From NCBI GenBank assembly GCA_903822545.1, contig CAIJPN010000100.1:1-64000 (forward strand): 64,000 nucleotides of DNA, given 5' to 3'. Numbering within the stretch: the first letter of the stretch is position 1; each line of letters begins with the position of its first letter. Under the pieces are notes generated by a model that saw nothing but the letters and a program-made list of their open reading frames with translations, searched no databases and was not told where the DNA came from. Below are positions 57,520 through 64,000 of the stretch, piece after piece. This DNA is from an uncultured Anaerolineae bacterium (GTDB taxonomy: Bacteria > Chloroflexota > Anaerolineae > Anaerolineales > Villigracilaceae). The position numbers were made by a program, and so were the translations under genes.

Positions 57520-57954
57520 ATGTCTTTTTATGAAAAGCTCGTTTATGCGCGCAAAAACCGTTTTTTGGGCAAACTGGCCTATTTTTTACTGAAAATTCTC
57601 GGCGTGGAAATCCCACTTTCGGTGGAAATTGGCCCGGGGTTTTTGCTGCACCATGGCGGGATGGGAGTTGTCATCCACCCGAAAACAGTGATCGGAGCGA
57701 GAGTCAGCATCTACCCCGGGGTGACTCTTGGCCGTGCGGATGTTTACCGCCCTGCCACTGCCTCCCGTTTCGCAGGCATTGTCGTGGCTGATAATGTCCT
57801 GCTTGGCTCTGGCGCCAAAATCCTGTGTGATGACGGCATCCTGACCATTGGGCACGGCACCGTCATCGGCGCCAACGCTGTCCTGACCCAGTCTACCGGC
57901 GAAAACGAGATTTGGGCTGGCATCCCGGCCAAAAAAGTTGGGATGCGCGAATAG
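57520..57954 (+). CDS. serine O-acetyltransferase-like hexapeptide protein
   Basis: A 144-residue left-handed beta-helix protein. The catalytic-type segment GPGFLLHHGGMGVVIHPKTVIGARVS resembles the CysE active site region, and IGHGTVIGANAVLTQS and IWAGIPAKKVG are hexapeptide repeats. It is much shorter than CysE (about 270) since the N-terminal helical domain is missing, so it may acetylate serine or a sugar. The TAG stop is overlapped by a palindromic repeat. Confidence 0.85.
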   Translation: MSFYEKLVYARKNRFLGKLAYFLLKILGVEIPLSVEIGPGFLLHHGGMGVVIHPKTVIGARVSIYPGVTLGRADVYRPATASRFAGIVVADNVLLGSGAKILCDDGILTIGHGTVIGANAVLTQSTGENEIWAGIPAKKVGMRE

Positions 57955-57985
57955 TGTAATGCAAGTCTTTAGACTTGCATTACAC
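57954..57985. repeat. TGTAATGCAAG palindromic repeat
   Basis: GTGTAATGCAAGTCT and AGACTTGCATTACAC form a perfect 15-bp inverted repeat around TT. It begins at the last base of the upstream stop codon. Its TGTAA-GCA ends match the palindrome in the glycosyltransferase at 58672. Confidence 0.85.
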
Positions 57986-57997
57986 CGCAGGATAAAT

Positions 57998-58228
57998 ATG
58001 ACCGACGAACTCCTCTGGAAAATCCACTCTGGCCTGCCGCGTGAAGCCCCCGGCAGCGACTTTTCGACGCTTCGCTCATTCCAGTGCATGCACGACAAGC
58101 ACCAACCGTTTCTCGATGAGTTAAACCGACGCGCCGCCGAAAAAGGCCTGACTGAGCGCATCAAAACCCTCAACATATCGATGTTCAACTTATTACAGCT
58201 ATGTCTATTATGTGATGCAGGTGGCTGA
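57998..58228 (+). pseudogene. methyltransferase remnant
   Basis: A 76-codon frame. It opens TDELLWKIHSGLPREAPGSD, which resembles the start of class I SAM methyltransferases of about 250 residues, then jumps to KHQPFLDELNRRAAEKGLTE and ISMFNL, a segment that normally comes after the SAM-binding glycine loop. The glycine-rich motif itself is missing, and the frame ends in an unrelated LLQLCLLCDAGG. Most of the catalytic domain is gone. It appears to be the product of at least two deletions. Family call is from memory of sequence style. Confidence 0.6.
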
Positions 58229-59245
58229 ATGACCAAAACGCGCATCTGCATCGTTCCGAAAGTGCATGGCGTGGGCGGGATGGTCTCATTTCTCCACAAG
58301 TTCTCCACAGCGGTAGAAAAAGCTGGGGTGGAAGTGACAAACGATTTATCGGAGAAACCTTACAGCGCCATTTTGGTGATCGGCGGCACAAGGCAGATTC
58401 CGCTCATCTGGCGGGAAAAAAGCGCCGGGGCGAGGGTTGTACAGCGTCTCGATGGAATCAACTGGATCCACCGCAAAAAGCCCATCTCGCTGAAACATTC
58501 CCTCCGCGCTGAATATGGCAACTTTGTCCTGGGCATGATCCGCCGTCACCTGGCCGATTTCATCATCTACCAGAGTGATTTTTCTCGCAAATGGTGGGGC
58601 GACTGGTTTGGTGCGCTGGAGACGCCGTTTTCGGTGGCGCATAATGCGGTAGATTTGACAAAATACGCCCCTGTAACGCAGGTTTCAAGCCTGCGCTACA
58701 ATTTGTTGGTTGTTGAAGGCTCGCTGGGCGGCGGCTACGAAAGTGGATTGTTCAATGCCGTCAACCTGGCGAATGCTGCTGCTCCGCTGCTCTCAAAGCC
58801 GCTGGAATTGACGGTGGTGGGCGAAGTTAGCCCGGCGCTGAAGGCCGAATGGACGGCGAAGTGCGCTGTGCCGCTGAATTGGCTCGGTCTGGTGGCGCGG
58901 GATGCCATCCCGCGTTTGATGAATGATGCCCACGCCCTGTTCTCTGCCGATCTGCACCCGGCCTGCCCCAACTCTGTGATCGAATCCCTGGCCTGCGGGC
59001 TGCCTGTGGTTTCGTATGATACCGGCTCGCTGGCCGAGTTGGTGACACCCGAGGCCGGTTTTATTGCCCCCTATGGCAGCAATTCCTGGAACCTGGAGCC
59101 GCCGGTAGTTGAGCCGCTGGCGCACGGGCTGGTGAGTGTGTTGGAGAACAACCAAAAATTCCGCGCCGGGGCGAGGAGACGCGCCGAAGCGGCGTTTGAT
59201 ATCCAGGTTATGATGGAAAAATACCTGGCTGCCTTGTTGGGCTAA
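58229..59245 (+). CDS. glycosyltransferase, GT4-like
   Basis: A 338-residue glycosyltransferase of the GT-B fold. The N-terminal half has VHGVGGMVSFLHKF, the acceptor part; the C-terminal half has LTVVGEV, WLGLVARDAIPRLMNDAHALFSAD and HPACPNSVIESLACGLPVVSYDTGSLAELV, which is the nucleotide-sugar-binding E-x7-E-type block. It likely transfers a sugar to an envelope or secreted glycan. A palindromic repeat (58672-58700) is translated in frame between the two halves (APVTQVSSLRYN). The start follows the stop of the methyltransferase remnant directly. Confidence 0.88.
   Translation: MTKTRICIVPKVHGVGGMVSFLHKFSTAVEKAGVEVTNDLSEKPYSAILVIGGTRQIPLIWREKSAGARVVQRLDGINWIHRKKPISLKHSLRAEYGNFVLGMIRRHLADFIIYQSDFSRKWWGDWFGALETPFSVAHNAVDLTKYAPVTQVSSLRYNLLVVEGSLGGGYESGLFNAVNLANAAAPLLSKPLELTVVGEVSPALKAEWTAKCAVPLNWLGLVARDAIPRLMNDAHALFSADLHPACPNSVIESLACGLPVVSYDTGSLAELVTPEAGFIAPYGSNSWNLEPPVVEPLAHGLVSVLENNQKFRAGARRRAEAAFDIQVMMEKYLAALLG
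58672..58700. repeat. in-frame palindromic repeat inside the glycosyltransferase
   Basis: TGTAACGCAGGTTT pairs with AAGCCTGCGCTACA around one C, with one A-C mismatch and one T-G pair. It is read as PVTQVSSLRYN at the junction of the two GT-B domains. It shares its TGTAACGCAGG core with the intergenic copy at 57954 and with the fragment at 17863. Confidence 0.8.
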
Positions 59246-59301
59246 CAGCCAACCCGAATAATTTAGTGACAAATGCACATGAATAAACAGAGATTTGTCA
59301 T

Positions 59302-59330
59302 TTGACACACCCTCATCTCGCAAGTATAAG
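59302..59330 (+). promoter_or_regulatory. promoter of the ferredoxin gene
   Basis: TTGACA (59302-59307) and TATAAG (59325-59330) are exactly 17 bases apart, and the start codon lies 35 bases further. CAAGGAG is the ribosome-binding site. Confidence 0.72.
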
Positions 59331-59365
59331 CATAGAAACCCTAATTCTCTCAAGGAGCGTATACC

Positions 59366-59554
59366 ATGGCAATGAAAATTCAGGAAGATTGCATCTCTTG
59401 CGGCGCTTGCCTGCCCGAGTGCCCCACCGAATCCATCACCGAAGGTGACACCATCTATGTCATCAACCCCGACACTTGCGTCGAATGCATCGGCCATCAT
59501 GATGCCCCTCGCTGCAAAGATGTTTGCCCGGTTGACTGCATCGTTAAAGCCTAA
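59366..59554 (+). CDS. 2[4Fe-4S] ferredoxin
   Basis: A 62-residue electron carrier. The first cluster motif is CISCGACLPEC and the second is CVECIGHHDAPRCKDVC with a longer CxxC...C loop, as in Allochromatium-type ferredoxins; CPVDCIVKA ends the protein. AGGAG lies 8 bases before the start. It is a single gene with its own promoter. Confidence 0.95.
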   Translation: MAMKIQEDCISCGACLPECPTESITEGDTIYVINPDTCVECIGHHDAPRCKDVCPVDCIVKA

Positions 59555-59572
59555 ATATTAACAAATCTCAAA

Positions 59573-59601
59573 TTGACGCCCAGCCTGGGGCGTCATATAA
59601 T
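59573..59601 (+). promoter_or_regulatory. promoter of the FMN-riboswitch transcript
   Basis: TTGACG (59573-59578) and TATAAT (59596-59601) are exactly 17 bases apart. The spacer forms a GACGCCC/GGGGCGTC hairpin, which may also end the ferredoxin transcript. Transcription would start just before the riboswitch aptamer. Confidence 0.75.
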
Positions 59602-59620
59602 CCAAACAACCAAATATTAA

Positions 59621-59754
59621 CCTTCGGGGCAGGGTGACGCTGCGCAGCTGCGTAAGCGAATTCCCGATCGGTGGTAAAGCCCACGAGCACCGCTAAAGTG
59701 CATGACCCGGCGCAATTCCGGGGCCGACAGTAAAGTCTGGATAGGAGAAGGTCA
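59621..59754 (+). promoter_or_regulatory. FMN riboswitch (RFN element)
   Basis: The conserved RFN blocks occur in order: TTCGGGGCAGGGTG, ATTCCCGATCGGTGGTAAAGCCC, ACGAGCAC, TGACCCGGCGCAATTCCGGGGCCGACAGT and GTCTGGATAGGAGAAGG. The first and last blocks close the aptamer. It should bind FMN and turn the transporter genes off by favouring the terminator at 59784. The genes after it encode a putative riboflavin uptake ABC transporter. Confidence 0.96.
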
Positions 59755-59783
59755 ACAGCCCGCAATGGGTCTGCTTTGTCGTC

Positions 59784-59817
59784 AAAACCCCGAAAACACT
59801 TGTGTTTTCGGGGTTTT
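59784..59817 (+). terminator. riboswitch expression-platform terminator
   Basis: AAAACCCCGAAAACAC pairs perfectly (16 bp) with GTGTTTTCGGGGTTTT around TT and is followed by CTTAAG. It lies between the FMN aptamer and the permease gene, so it is the likely off switch. Confidence 0.9.
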
Positions 59818-59899
59818 CTTAAGCGGATGAATTGCCTGGGTCGATTCCTGCCCCCAATCTTTCTCTCAGGGGCAGTTTTTCTGCCCAGGAGTACATAAC

Positions 59900-60709
59900 A
59901 TGGACATAAACCCCATCCGCAAACTGGAAGGTTTTACCAACCCCAAACAGATCCCCCACACCTATTGGGTTGCGCCACTGACCGCGCTGATCGTTGTGTT
60001 TGGCTGGGAACTGACCGTGCGCCTGATGCATCTGCCAACCATTATCCTGCCATCTCCCATTCAGGTTTTAGAGCGCTTTGGAGAATTGCTGGTCAGCGGC
60101 AGCCTGATGAAATCCACTTCCGCCACATTTATTGAAATCGTGCTGGGCCTGCTGGCTGGTTCCATCACGGCCACCTTGCTGGGCTACTTCATTGCCAAAT
60201 CACACCTGTTTGAGCGATTGGTTTCTCCATTCCTGGTTGCCAGCCAGGCAGTTCCGGTTGTGGCGATTGCCCCACTGCTCTTCATCTGGTTTGATACGGG
60301 AATGTTCACGAAAGTGCTCATCTGTGCCCTGATTGTTTTCTTCCCGGTATTAATCAACACCGTTGTGGGCATTCGCGCTGTTCCCCAATCTTTGCATGAG
60401 TTGATGCGTTCCCTGCGCGCCACCCGCTGGCAGATTTTGCGCCATCTCGAAATCCCTGCGGCCCTGCCGGTTTTTCTCGGCGGGCTGCGCATTGGAGCTA
60501 CGCTATCAGTCATCGGCGCTGTGGTTGGAGAATCCGTCAGCCTGGACAGCGGCCTGGGATTGATGATCACCCAGGGGCGTGGAGGCTATGATACTCCCCA
60601 GGTTTTTGTGGCAGTTTTCACCCTGGTTGGCCTGGCCCTTTCTTTGTATGGAATTGTGCTCCTGCTGGAAAAGAAATTCCTCGCCTGGCAGGATATCAAT
60701 CATTCGTAA
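59900..60709 (+). CDS. ribX: riboflavin ABC transporter permease (RibX-like)
   Basis: A 269-residue inner-membrane permease of the SsuC/TauC family with about six helices. The EAA-type loop reads ELMRSLRATRWQILRHLEIPAALP. The FMN riboswitch in front of it and the NMT1-like binding protein after it suggest it takes up riboflavin or a precursor, as described for RibXY systems, rather than nitrate, sulfonate or HMP. AGGAG lies 8 bases before the start. The symbol is by context. Confidence 0.88.
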   Translation: MDINPIRKLEGFTNPKQIPHTYWVAPLTALIVVFGWELTVRLMHLPTIILPSPIQVLERFGELLVSGSLMKSTSATFIEIVLGLLAGSITATLLGYFIAKSHLFERLVSPFLVASQAVPVVAIAPLLFIWFDTGMFTKVLICALIVFFPVLINTVVGIRAVPQSLHELMRSLRATRWQILRHLEIPAALPVFLGGLRIGATLSVIGAVVGESVSLDSGLGLMITQGRGGYDTPQVFVAVFTLVGLALSLYGIVLLLEKKFLAWQDINHS

Positions 60710-60743
60710 AAAACATTCACCCGAGAACAGGATACTCACCCTC

Positions 60744-61769
60744 ATGAAAAAAATCATTTCCTTGCTGCTAGTTTTTGTGCTCCTGGTTGCCTGCGCTCCC
60801 GCCCCTGATTCTGCCGCTGTGACATCTGCATCTACAACACCTGCTGCTGCGACGGTTGCCCCGCCCACCGAACTGCCACTCACCAAAATAAAACTGCCCA
60901 TGGGCTACATTCCCAACATTCAGTATGCGCCTTTTTATGTGGCGGCTGGCCGCGGCTACTATAAAGATGCCGGGCTGGAGATTGAGTTCGATTATTCCTA
61001 TGAAACCGATGGGGTGGCCCTGGTGGGAGCCGGGCAGCTTCCCTTTGCGCTGGTTTCTGGTGAGCAGGTTCTCCTGGCACGCTCTCAGCAAGTCCCAGTC
61101 ATCTATGTCATGGCCTGGTATCAGAAATATCCCATTTCCATCATCACCGAGGCAGCCTCTAAAATCAAAACCCCGGCAGACCTGAAAGATCGCAAAATTG
61201 GCCTGCCAGGCCTTTTTGGGGCCAACTATATTGGGCTGCGCGCTTTGCTATTTGCCACCGGCATGAAAGAGAGTGATGTCATCATTCATTCAATCGGTTT
61301 TAACCAGGTTGAAGCGCTGGCTTCCCGTCAGGAAGATGCCGTAGTGGGCTATGCCGCCAACGAACCGGTTGTCTTGCGCTCCAAAGGGTACGACCTGCTC
61401 GAATTTCGTGTGGCTGATTATGTCCAACTGGCTTCCAACGGTGTCATCACCAGCGAGAAAACCTTGGCAGAAAACCCCGAGCTGGTCAGAAAATTCGTTG
61501 AAGCCACGCTGAAAGGCCTTAATGACACCATTCTTGACCCTGATATGGCCTACGAAACCAGCAAAAAGTATGTGGAAAATCTCGACCAGGCCGATCCAAT
61601 TGTCCAGAAACAAATCTTGGGCACATCCATTGAAATGTGGCGCACCGAACGCCCTGGCTACTCTGACCCGGCCGCTTGGGAAAATATGCAAAAAGTGTTG
61701 CTCGATATGGGTATGTATACCCAGCCGCTTGACCTGCAAAAAGCCTTTACCAACCAATTCATCCCATAG
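60744..61769 (+). CDS. ribY: riboflavin-binding lipoprotein of an ABC transporter (RibY-like)
   Basis: A 341-residue lipoprotein: signal peptide with lipobox LLVAC, a short Ala/Thr linker, and an NMT1/THI5-like binding domain (MGYIPNIQYAPFYVAAGRGYY at the start, YQKYPISIIT, LKDRKIGLPGLFGANYIGLRALL). This family binds thiamine precursors, riboflavin or sulfonates; the FMN riboswitch upstream points to riboflavin. It would deliver the ligand to the permease encoded just before it. Confidence 0.9.
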   Translation: MKKIISLLLVFVLLVACAPAPDSAAVTSASTTPAAATVAPPTELPLTKIKLPMGYIPNIQYAPFYVAAGRGYYKDAGLEIEFDYSYETDGVALVGAGQLPFALVSGEQVLLARSQQVPVIYVMAWYQKYPISIITEAASKIKTPADLKDRKIGLPGLFGANYIGLRALLFATGMKESDVIIHSIGFNQVEALASRQEDAVVGYAANEPVVLRSKGYDLLEFRVADYVQLASNGVITSEKTLAENPELVRKFVEATLKGLNDTILDPDMAYETSKKYVENLDQADPIVQKQILGTSIEMWRTERPGYSDPAAWENMQKVLLDMGMYTQPLDLQKAFTNQFIP

Positions 61770-61771
61770 TT

Positions 61772-62536
61772 ATGCCTGAAACTCTATTGACTGCCCGCGA
61801 CCTGACTGTTACCTTCCCAGATGGGAACGGCGGTCTTCATGCGCTTGGGGCGGTCTCATTTTCGGTTGCCCCGCAAGAATTTGTGTGCGTGATAGGCCCT
61901 TCAGGGAGTGGCAAAAGCACCCTGCTGCGTGTCTTGGCCGGGTTGATCCAGCCAAGCAGCGGTGTGGTCGATTATGCCTGCGGTTCCAGCCCACGGATCG
62001 GGTTCGTTTTTCAGCAAGCCAACCTGATGCCCTGGCGCACGGTTCATGAGAATATTGTCTTGCCGCTCGAAGTCAATGGTGAAAATGCCCAATCTGCCAA
62101 TCAAAAAGCGCAAGAGATGGTGGACTTGGTAGGGTTGGCCGGTTTTGAGAACGCCTATCCCCGTGATCTTTCCGGCGGGATGGCACAGCGGGTTGCCATC
62201 GCCCGCGCCCTGATCCACGATCCCGATATTTTGCTGCTGGATGAGCCTTTTGGCTCGCTCGATGCCCTGACGCGTGAGCGCATGTGGATGGAGCTTTCGC
62301 GCATCTGGCAGGCTCGCCGACCTCACCGAGATGGGTCAAGCAAAACCGTTATTATGGTGACTCATTCCATCAGCGAGGCGCTTTTCCTGGCAGACCGGGT
62401 GCTGGTGCTGACTGCCCGCCCCGGCAAAATCCGGTTGGATTTAACGGTGGACCTGCCTCGCCCGCGCAGCGATGAGATGCGCTACACCCCTCATTTTGGC
62501 AAACTGGCCCGCCAGTTGAAAGATGCCATCGGATAA
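61772..62536 (+). CDS. ABC transporter ATP-binding protein of the riboflavin-type system
   Basis: A 254-residue ATPase of the SsuB/TauB type: Walker [10 protein letters not shown] near residue 42, the Q loop [14 protein letters not shown], signature LSGGMAQR, Walker [13 protein letters not shown], and the switch His in [14 protein letters not shown]. It starts 3 bases after the binding-protein stop. It powers the RibXY-like transporter. Confidence 0.94.
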   Translation: MPETLLTARDLTVTFPDGNGGLHALGAVSFSVAPQEFVCVIGPSGSGKSTLLRVLAGLIQPSSGVVDYACGSSPRIGFVFQQANLMPWRTVHENIVLPLEVNGENAQSANQKAQEMVDLVGLAGFENAYPRDLSGGMAQRVAIARALIHDPDILLLDEPFGSLDALTRERMWMELSRIWQARRPHRDGSSKTVIMVTHSISEALFLADRVLVLTARPGKIRLDLTVDLPRPRSDEMRYTPHFGKLARQLKDAIG

Positions 62537-62556
62537 TAGTGACTTTTTCGTTCGTT

Positions 62557-62592
62557 AAACAAAAACAGGCTCAAAAGAGCCTGTTTTTGTTT
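62557..62592 (+). terminator. bidirectional terminator between the transporter and recN
   Basis: AAACAAAAACAGGCTC pairs perfectly with GAGCCTGTTTTTGTTT around AAAA. T runs exist on both strands. The right arm touches the recN stop codon, so it can serve both convergent transcripts. Confidence 0.9.
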
Positions 62593-64000
62593 ATTTTTGG
62601 GTTTGGGCCATTTGCAGCAGGTCGTGAGCTGAACGCAGCGTGCCTTCGCTGACTTCGCCGAGCATTTGAGCCAGTTCCAGCAGGCGTTCTTCGCCATCCA
62701 ACCGAGAGACTTGCGTGATTGTGCGGCCCTTATTGACCAGTTTTTCCACCCGAAAGTGCTGGTCGCCGAAGGATGCCATCTGTGGCAGGTGGGTGATGCA
62801 CATCACCTGGTGTGAGCGTCCCAGGTGCCACAACTTTTGGCCGACTACGCTGCCCACGCGCCCGCCGATACCCTGGTCGATTTCATCAAATACCAGGCTC
62901 GGGATGGGATCGGCTTTTGCCAGCACATTTTTCAGCGCCAGCATAAGGCGGGATGTTTCGCCTCCTGATGCGATTTTTGCGAGCGGTTTCAAGCCTTCGC
63001 CTGGATTCGGCGCTACGAGGAATTCCACACGGTCGAAGCCGCTTCCGTCAAACGCCACCCGGGTCTTTTCATCCAGGGGCAATCCCGCTGCATCGGGTTT
63101 GGTTTGGAAATCAACGGAGAATCGCGCCGATTCCATTTTCAGGTCGTTCAGTTCGCGCTCGATGCCACGCGACAGTGTTTCAGCGGCTTTTTTGCGCTGG
63201 ACTGAGAGTTTCCTGCCGCGCTCGGCCAGTTCGGCCAGCAGGAAATCTTCGCGGGCCTGTAATTCGCTGATTTTTTCAGCGGCGGTGCTGATGGTTTCAA
63301 GCTGCTGGCGGGCTTTTTTGCCAAATTCCAGTACGGTTTCAACGCTGCCGCCGTATTTGCGCATCAGGCGGTGGATCAGGTCGAGGCGTTCTTCTACCTG
63401 TTCGAGGCGGCGCGGGTTGTATTCGATATTTTCGAGATAGTCGCGTAGTTCGCGGGCGATGTCGGAAACATTTTCTAACAGTGATTCTGCCCGGGCGGAA
63501 AGTTCGGCCTGGGATGTGTCCAGGCGTGCCAGCGAGGCTAATGCTGAGGCGGTTTGACCAAGCTGGTCGGTGATGGCGGGGATTTCGGGGGAGCCTTCGT
63601 CTAGCAGGGTCAGGGCTTCCTGGGCGTTGGCGGCGATGGTTTCGGCGTTGGCAAGGCGGTCGCGTTCTTTGCGCAGTTCTTCATCTTCGCCGGGTTTGAT
63701 ACGCGCTGATTCGATTTCTTCGGCCTGGAAGGTGAGCATTTCGCTGCGGCGGTCAGAATCAGCCTGGGCGGCGCGCAGCCCCATCAGTTCTTTGCGAAGC
63801 GTTTGCAGGGCGGAATAGGTTTGGCGGTAGGCTGCCTGGAGTGAATCCACGGCTGCGAAACGGTCGAGCAGTCCCAGGTGGGCACGCACATCCAAAAGCG
63901 ATAGGTGTTCGGTCTGTCCGTGAATATCCACCAGGTTTGCGCCGATTTCGCGCAAAAGCGCCACGTTGACGGTGTTGCCGTTGATGCGGGCGATGCTGCG
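62591..64000 (-). CDS. recN: DNA repair protein RecN, C-terminal part (5' end outside the window)
   Basis: 469 residues of the SMC-like repair ATPase are seen; the N-terminal Walker A part lies beyond 64000. The visible part begins ARINGNTVNVALLREIGANL followed by VDIHGQTEHLSLLD, then a long coiled coil (about residues 55-330), the signature segment ASGGETSRLMLALK, Walker B SLVFDEIDQGIGG and the switch region VMCITHLPQMASF. RecN holds broken DNA ends together in double-strand-break repair. The frame is open to the window edge without a stop. Confidence 0.95.
   Translation of the reverse strand, partial: RSIARINGNTVNVALLREIGANLVDIHGQTEHLSLLDVRAHLGLLDRFAAVDSLQAAYRQTYSALQTLRKELMGLRAAQADSDRRSEMLTFQAEEIESARIKPGEDEELRKERDRLANAETIAANAQEALTLLDEGSPEIPAITDQLGQTASALASLARLDTSQAELSARAESLLENVSDIARELRDYLENIEYNPRRLEQVEERLDLIHRLMRKYGGSVETVLEFGKKARQQLETISTAAEKISELQAREDFLLAELAERGRKLSVQRKKAAETLSRGIERELNDLKMESARFSVDFQTKPDAAGLPLDEKTRVAFDGSGFDRVEFLVAPNPGEGLKPLAKIASGGETSRLMLALKNVLAKADPIPSLVFDEIDQGIGGRVGSVVGQKLWHLGRSHQVMCITHLPQMASFGDQHFRVEKLVNKGRTITQVSRLDGEERLLELAQMLGEVSEGTLRSAHDLLQMAQTQK

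Overview
The window (64 kb, moderately high GC) looks like a chromosome segment of an anaerobic or facultative member of the Chloroflexota, most likely class Anaerolineae. This is inferred from gene content: secreted lipoproteins with NBR1-type Ig domains, a MalT/SARP-type giant regulator, corrinoid methyl-transfer genes, a RibXY-type riboflavin ABC transporter under an FMN riboswitch, and a T-box in front of pheS. No transposase, integrase, phage gene or CRISPR array was seen. The unusual signal is the number of small palindromic repeats, several of which sit in frame inside conserved genes.

Layout. 0-6.4 kb: two tRNA genes, a membrane protein, a class V aminotransferase, def-recF, a cyclic-nucleotide-binding membrane protein and a redoxin. 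6.4-16.4 kb: a GAF histidine kinase, a membrane glycosyltransferase, a PEP-synthase-like ATP-grasp protein, hutU, an FkbM methyltransferase, a SnoaL-like protein and an M32 carboxypeptidase. 16.5-25 kb: a corrinoid methyl-transfer locus (RACo-type activator, MFS transporter, UroD-type methyltransferase, corrinoid protein, pterin-type methyltransferase, DUF1638), with a divergent GntR regulator and a second corrinoid protein. 25-32 kb: a 1083-residue SARP regulator, a KAS III-like protein lacking two catalytic residues, an acyl-CoA ligase and a toxin-antitoxin-like pair. 32-41.5 kb: adenylate cyclase, a sugar-type cluster (an internally deleted Gfo/Idh/MocA protein, an SDR, a BadF-type kinase), a MOSC protein, an ECF sigma/anti-sigma/membrane-protein operon and a C45 acyltransferase.

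41.5-46.3 kb: a T-box leader, pheS, an S23-type four-helix-bundle gene and pheT. This locus is invaded by AT-rich TCGAATA repeats in the leader, in every spacer and twice in frame inside pheT. pheT also carries a near-perfect 102-bp tandem duplication that includes a palindrome. 46.7-55.2 kb: a 16-bp tandem hairpin array, an aldo/keto reductase, a zinc-ribbon protein, seven tandem NBR1-Ig secreted proteins and kamA. 55.4-55.8 kb: a cluster of about eight DnaA boxes beside an AT-rich stretch, a strong oriC candidate with no dnaA next to it. 55.8-64 kb: a nucleotidyltransferase, a deoxynucleoside kinase, a serine-acetyltransferase-like protein, a methyltransferase remnant, a glycosyltransferase, ferredoxin, the FMN riboswitch with its three-gene ABC transporter, and recN, which runs off the window.

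All calls rest on reading motifs and gene order by eye. No database search or structure prediction was run.
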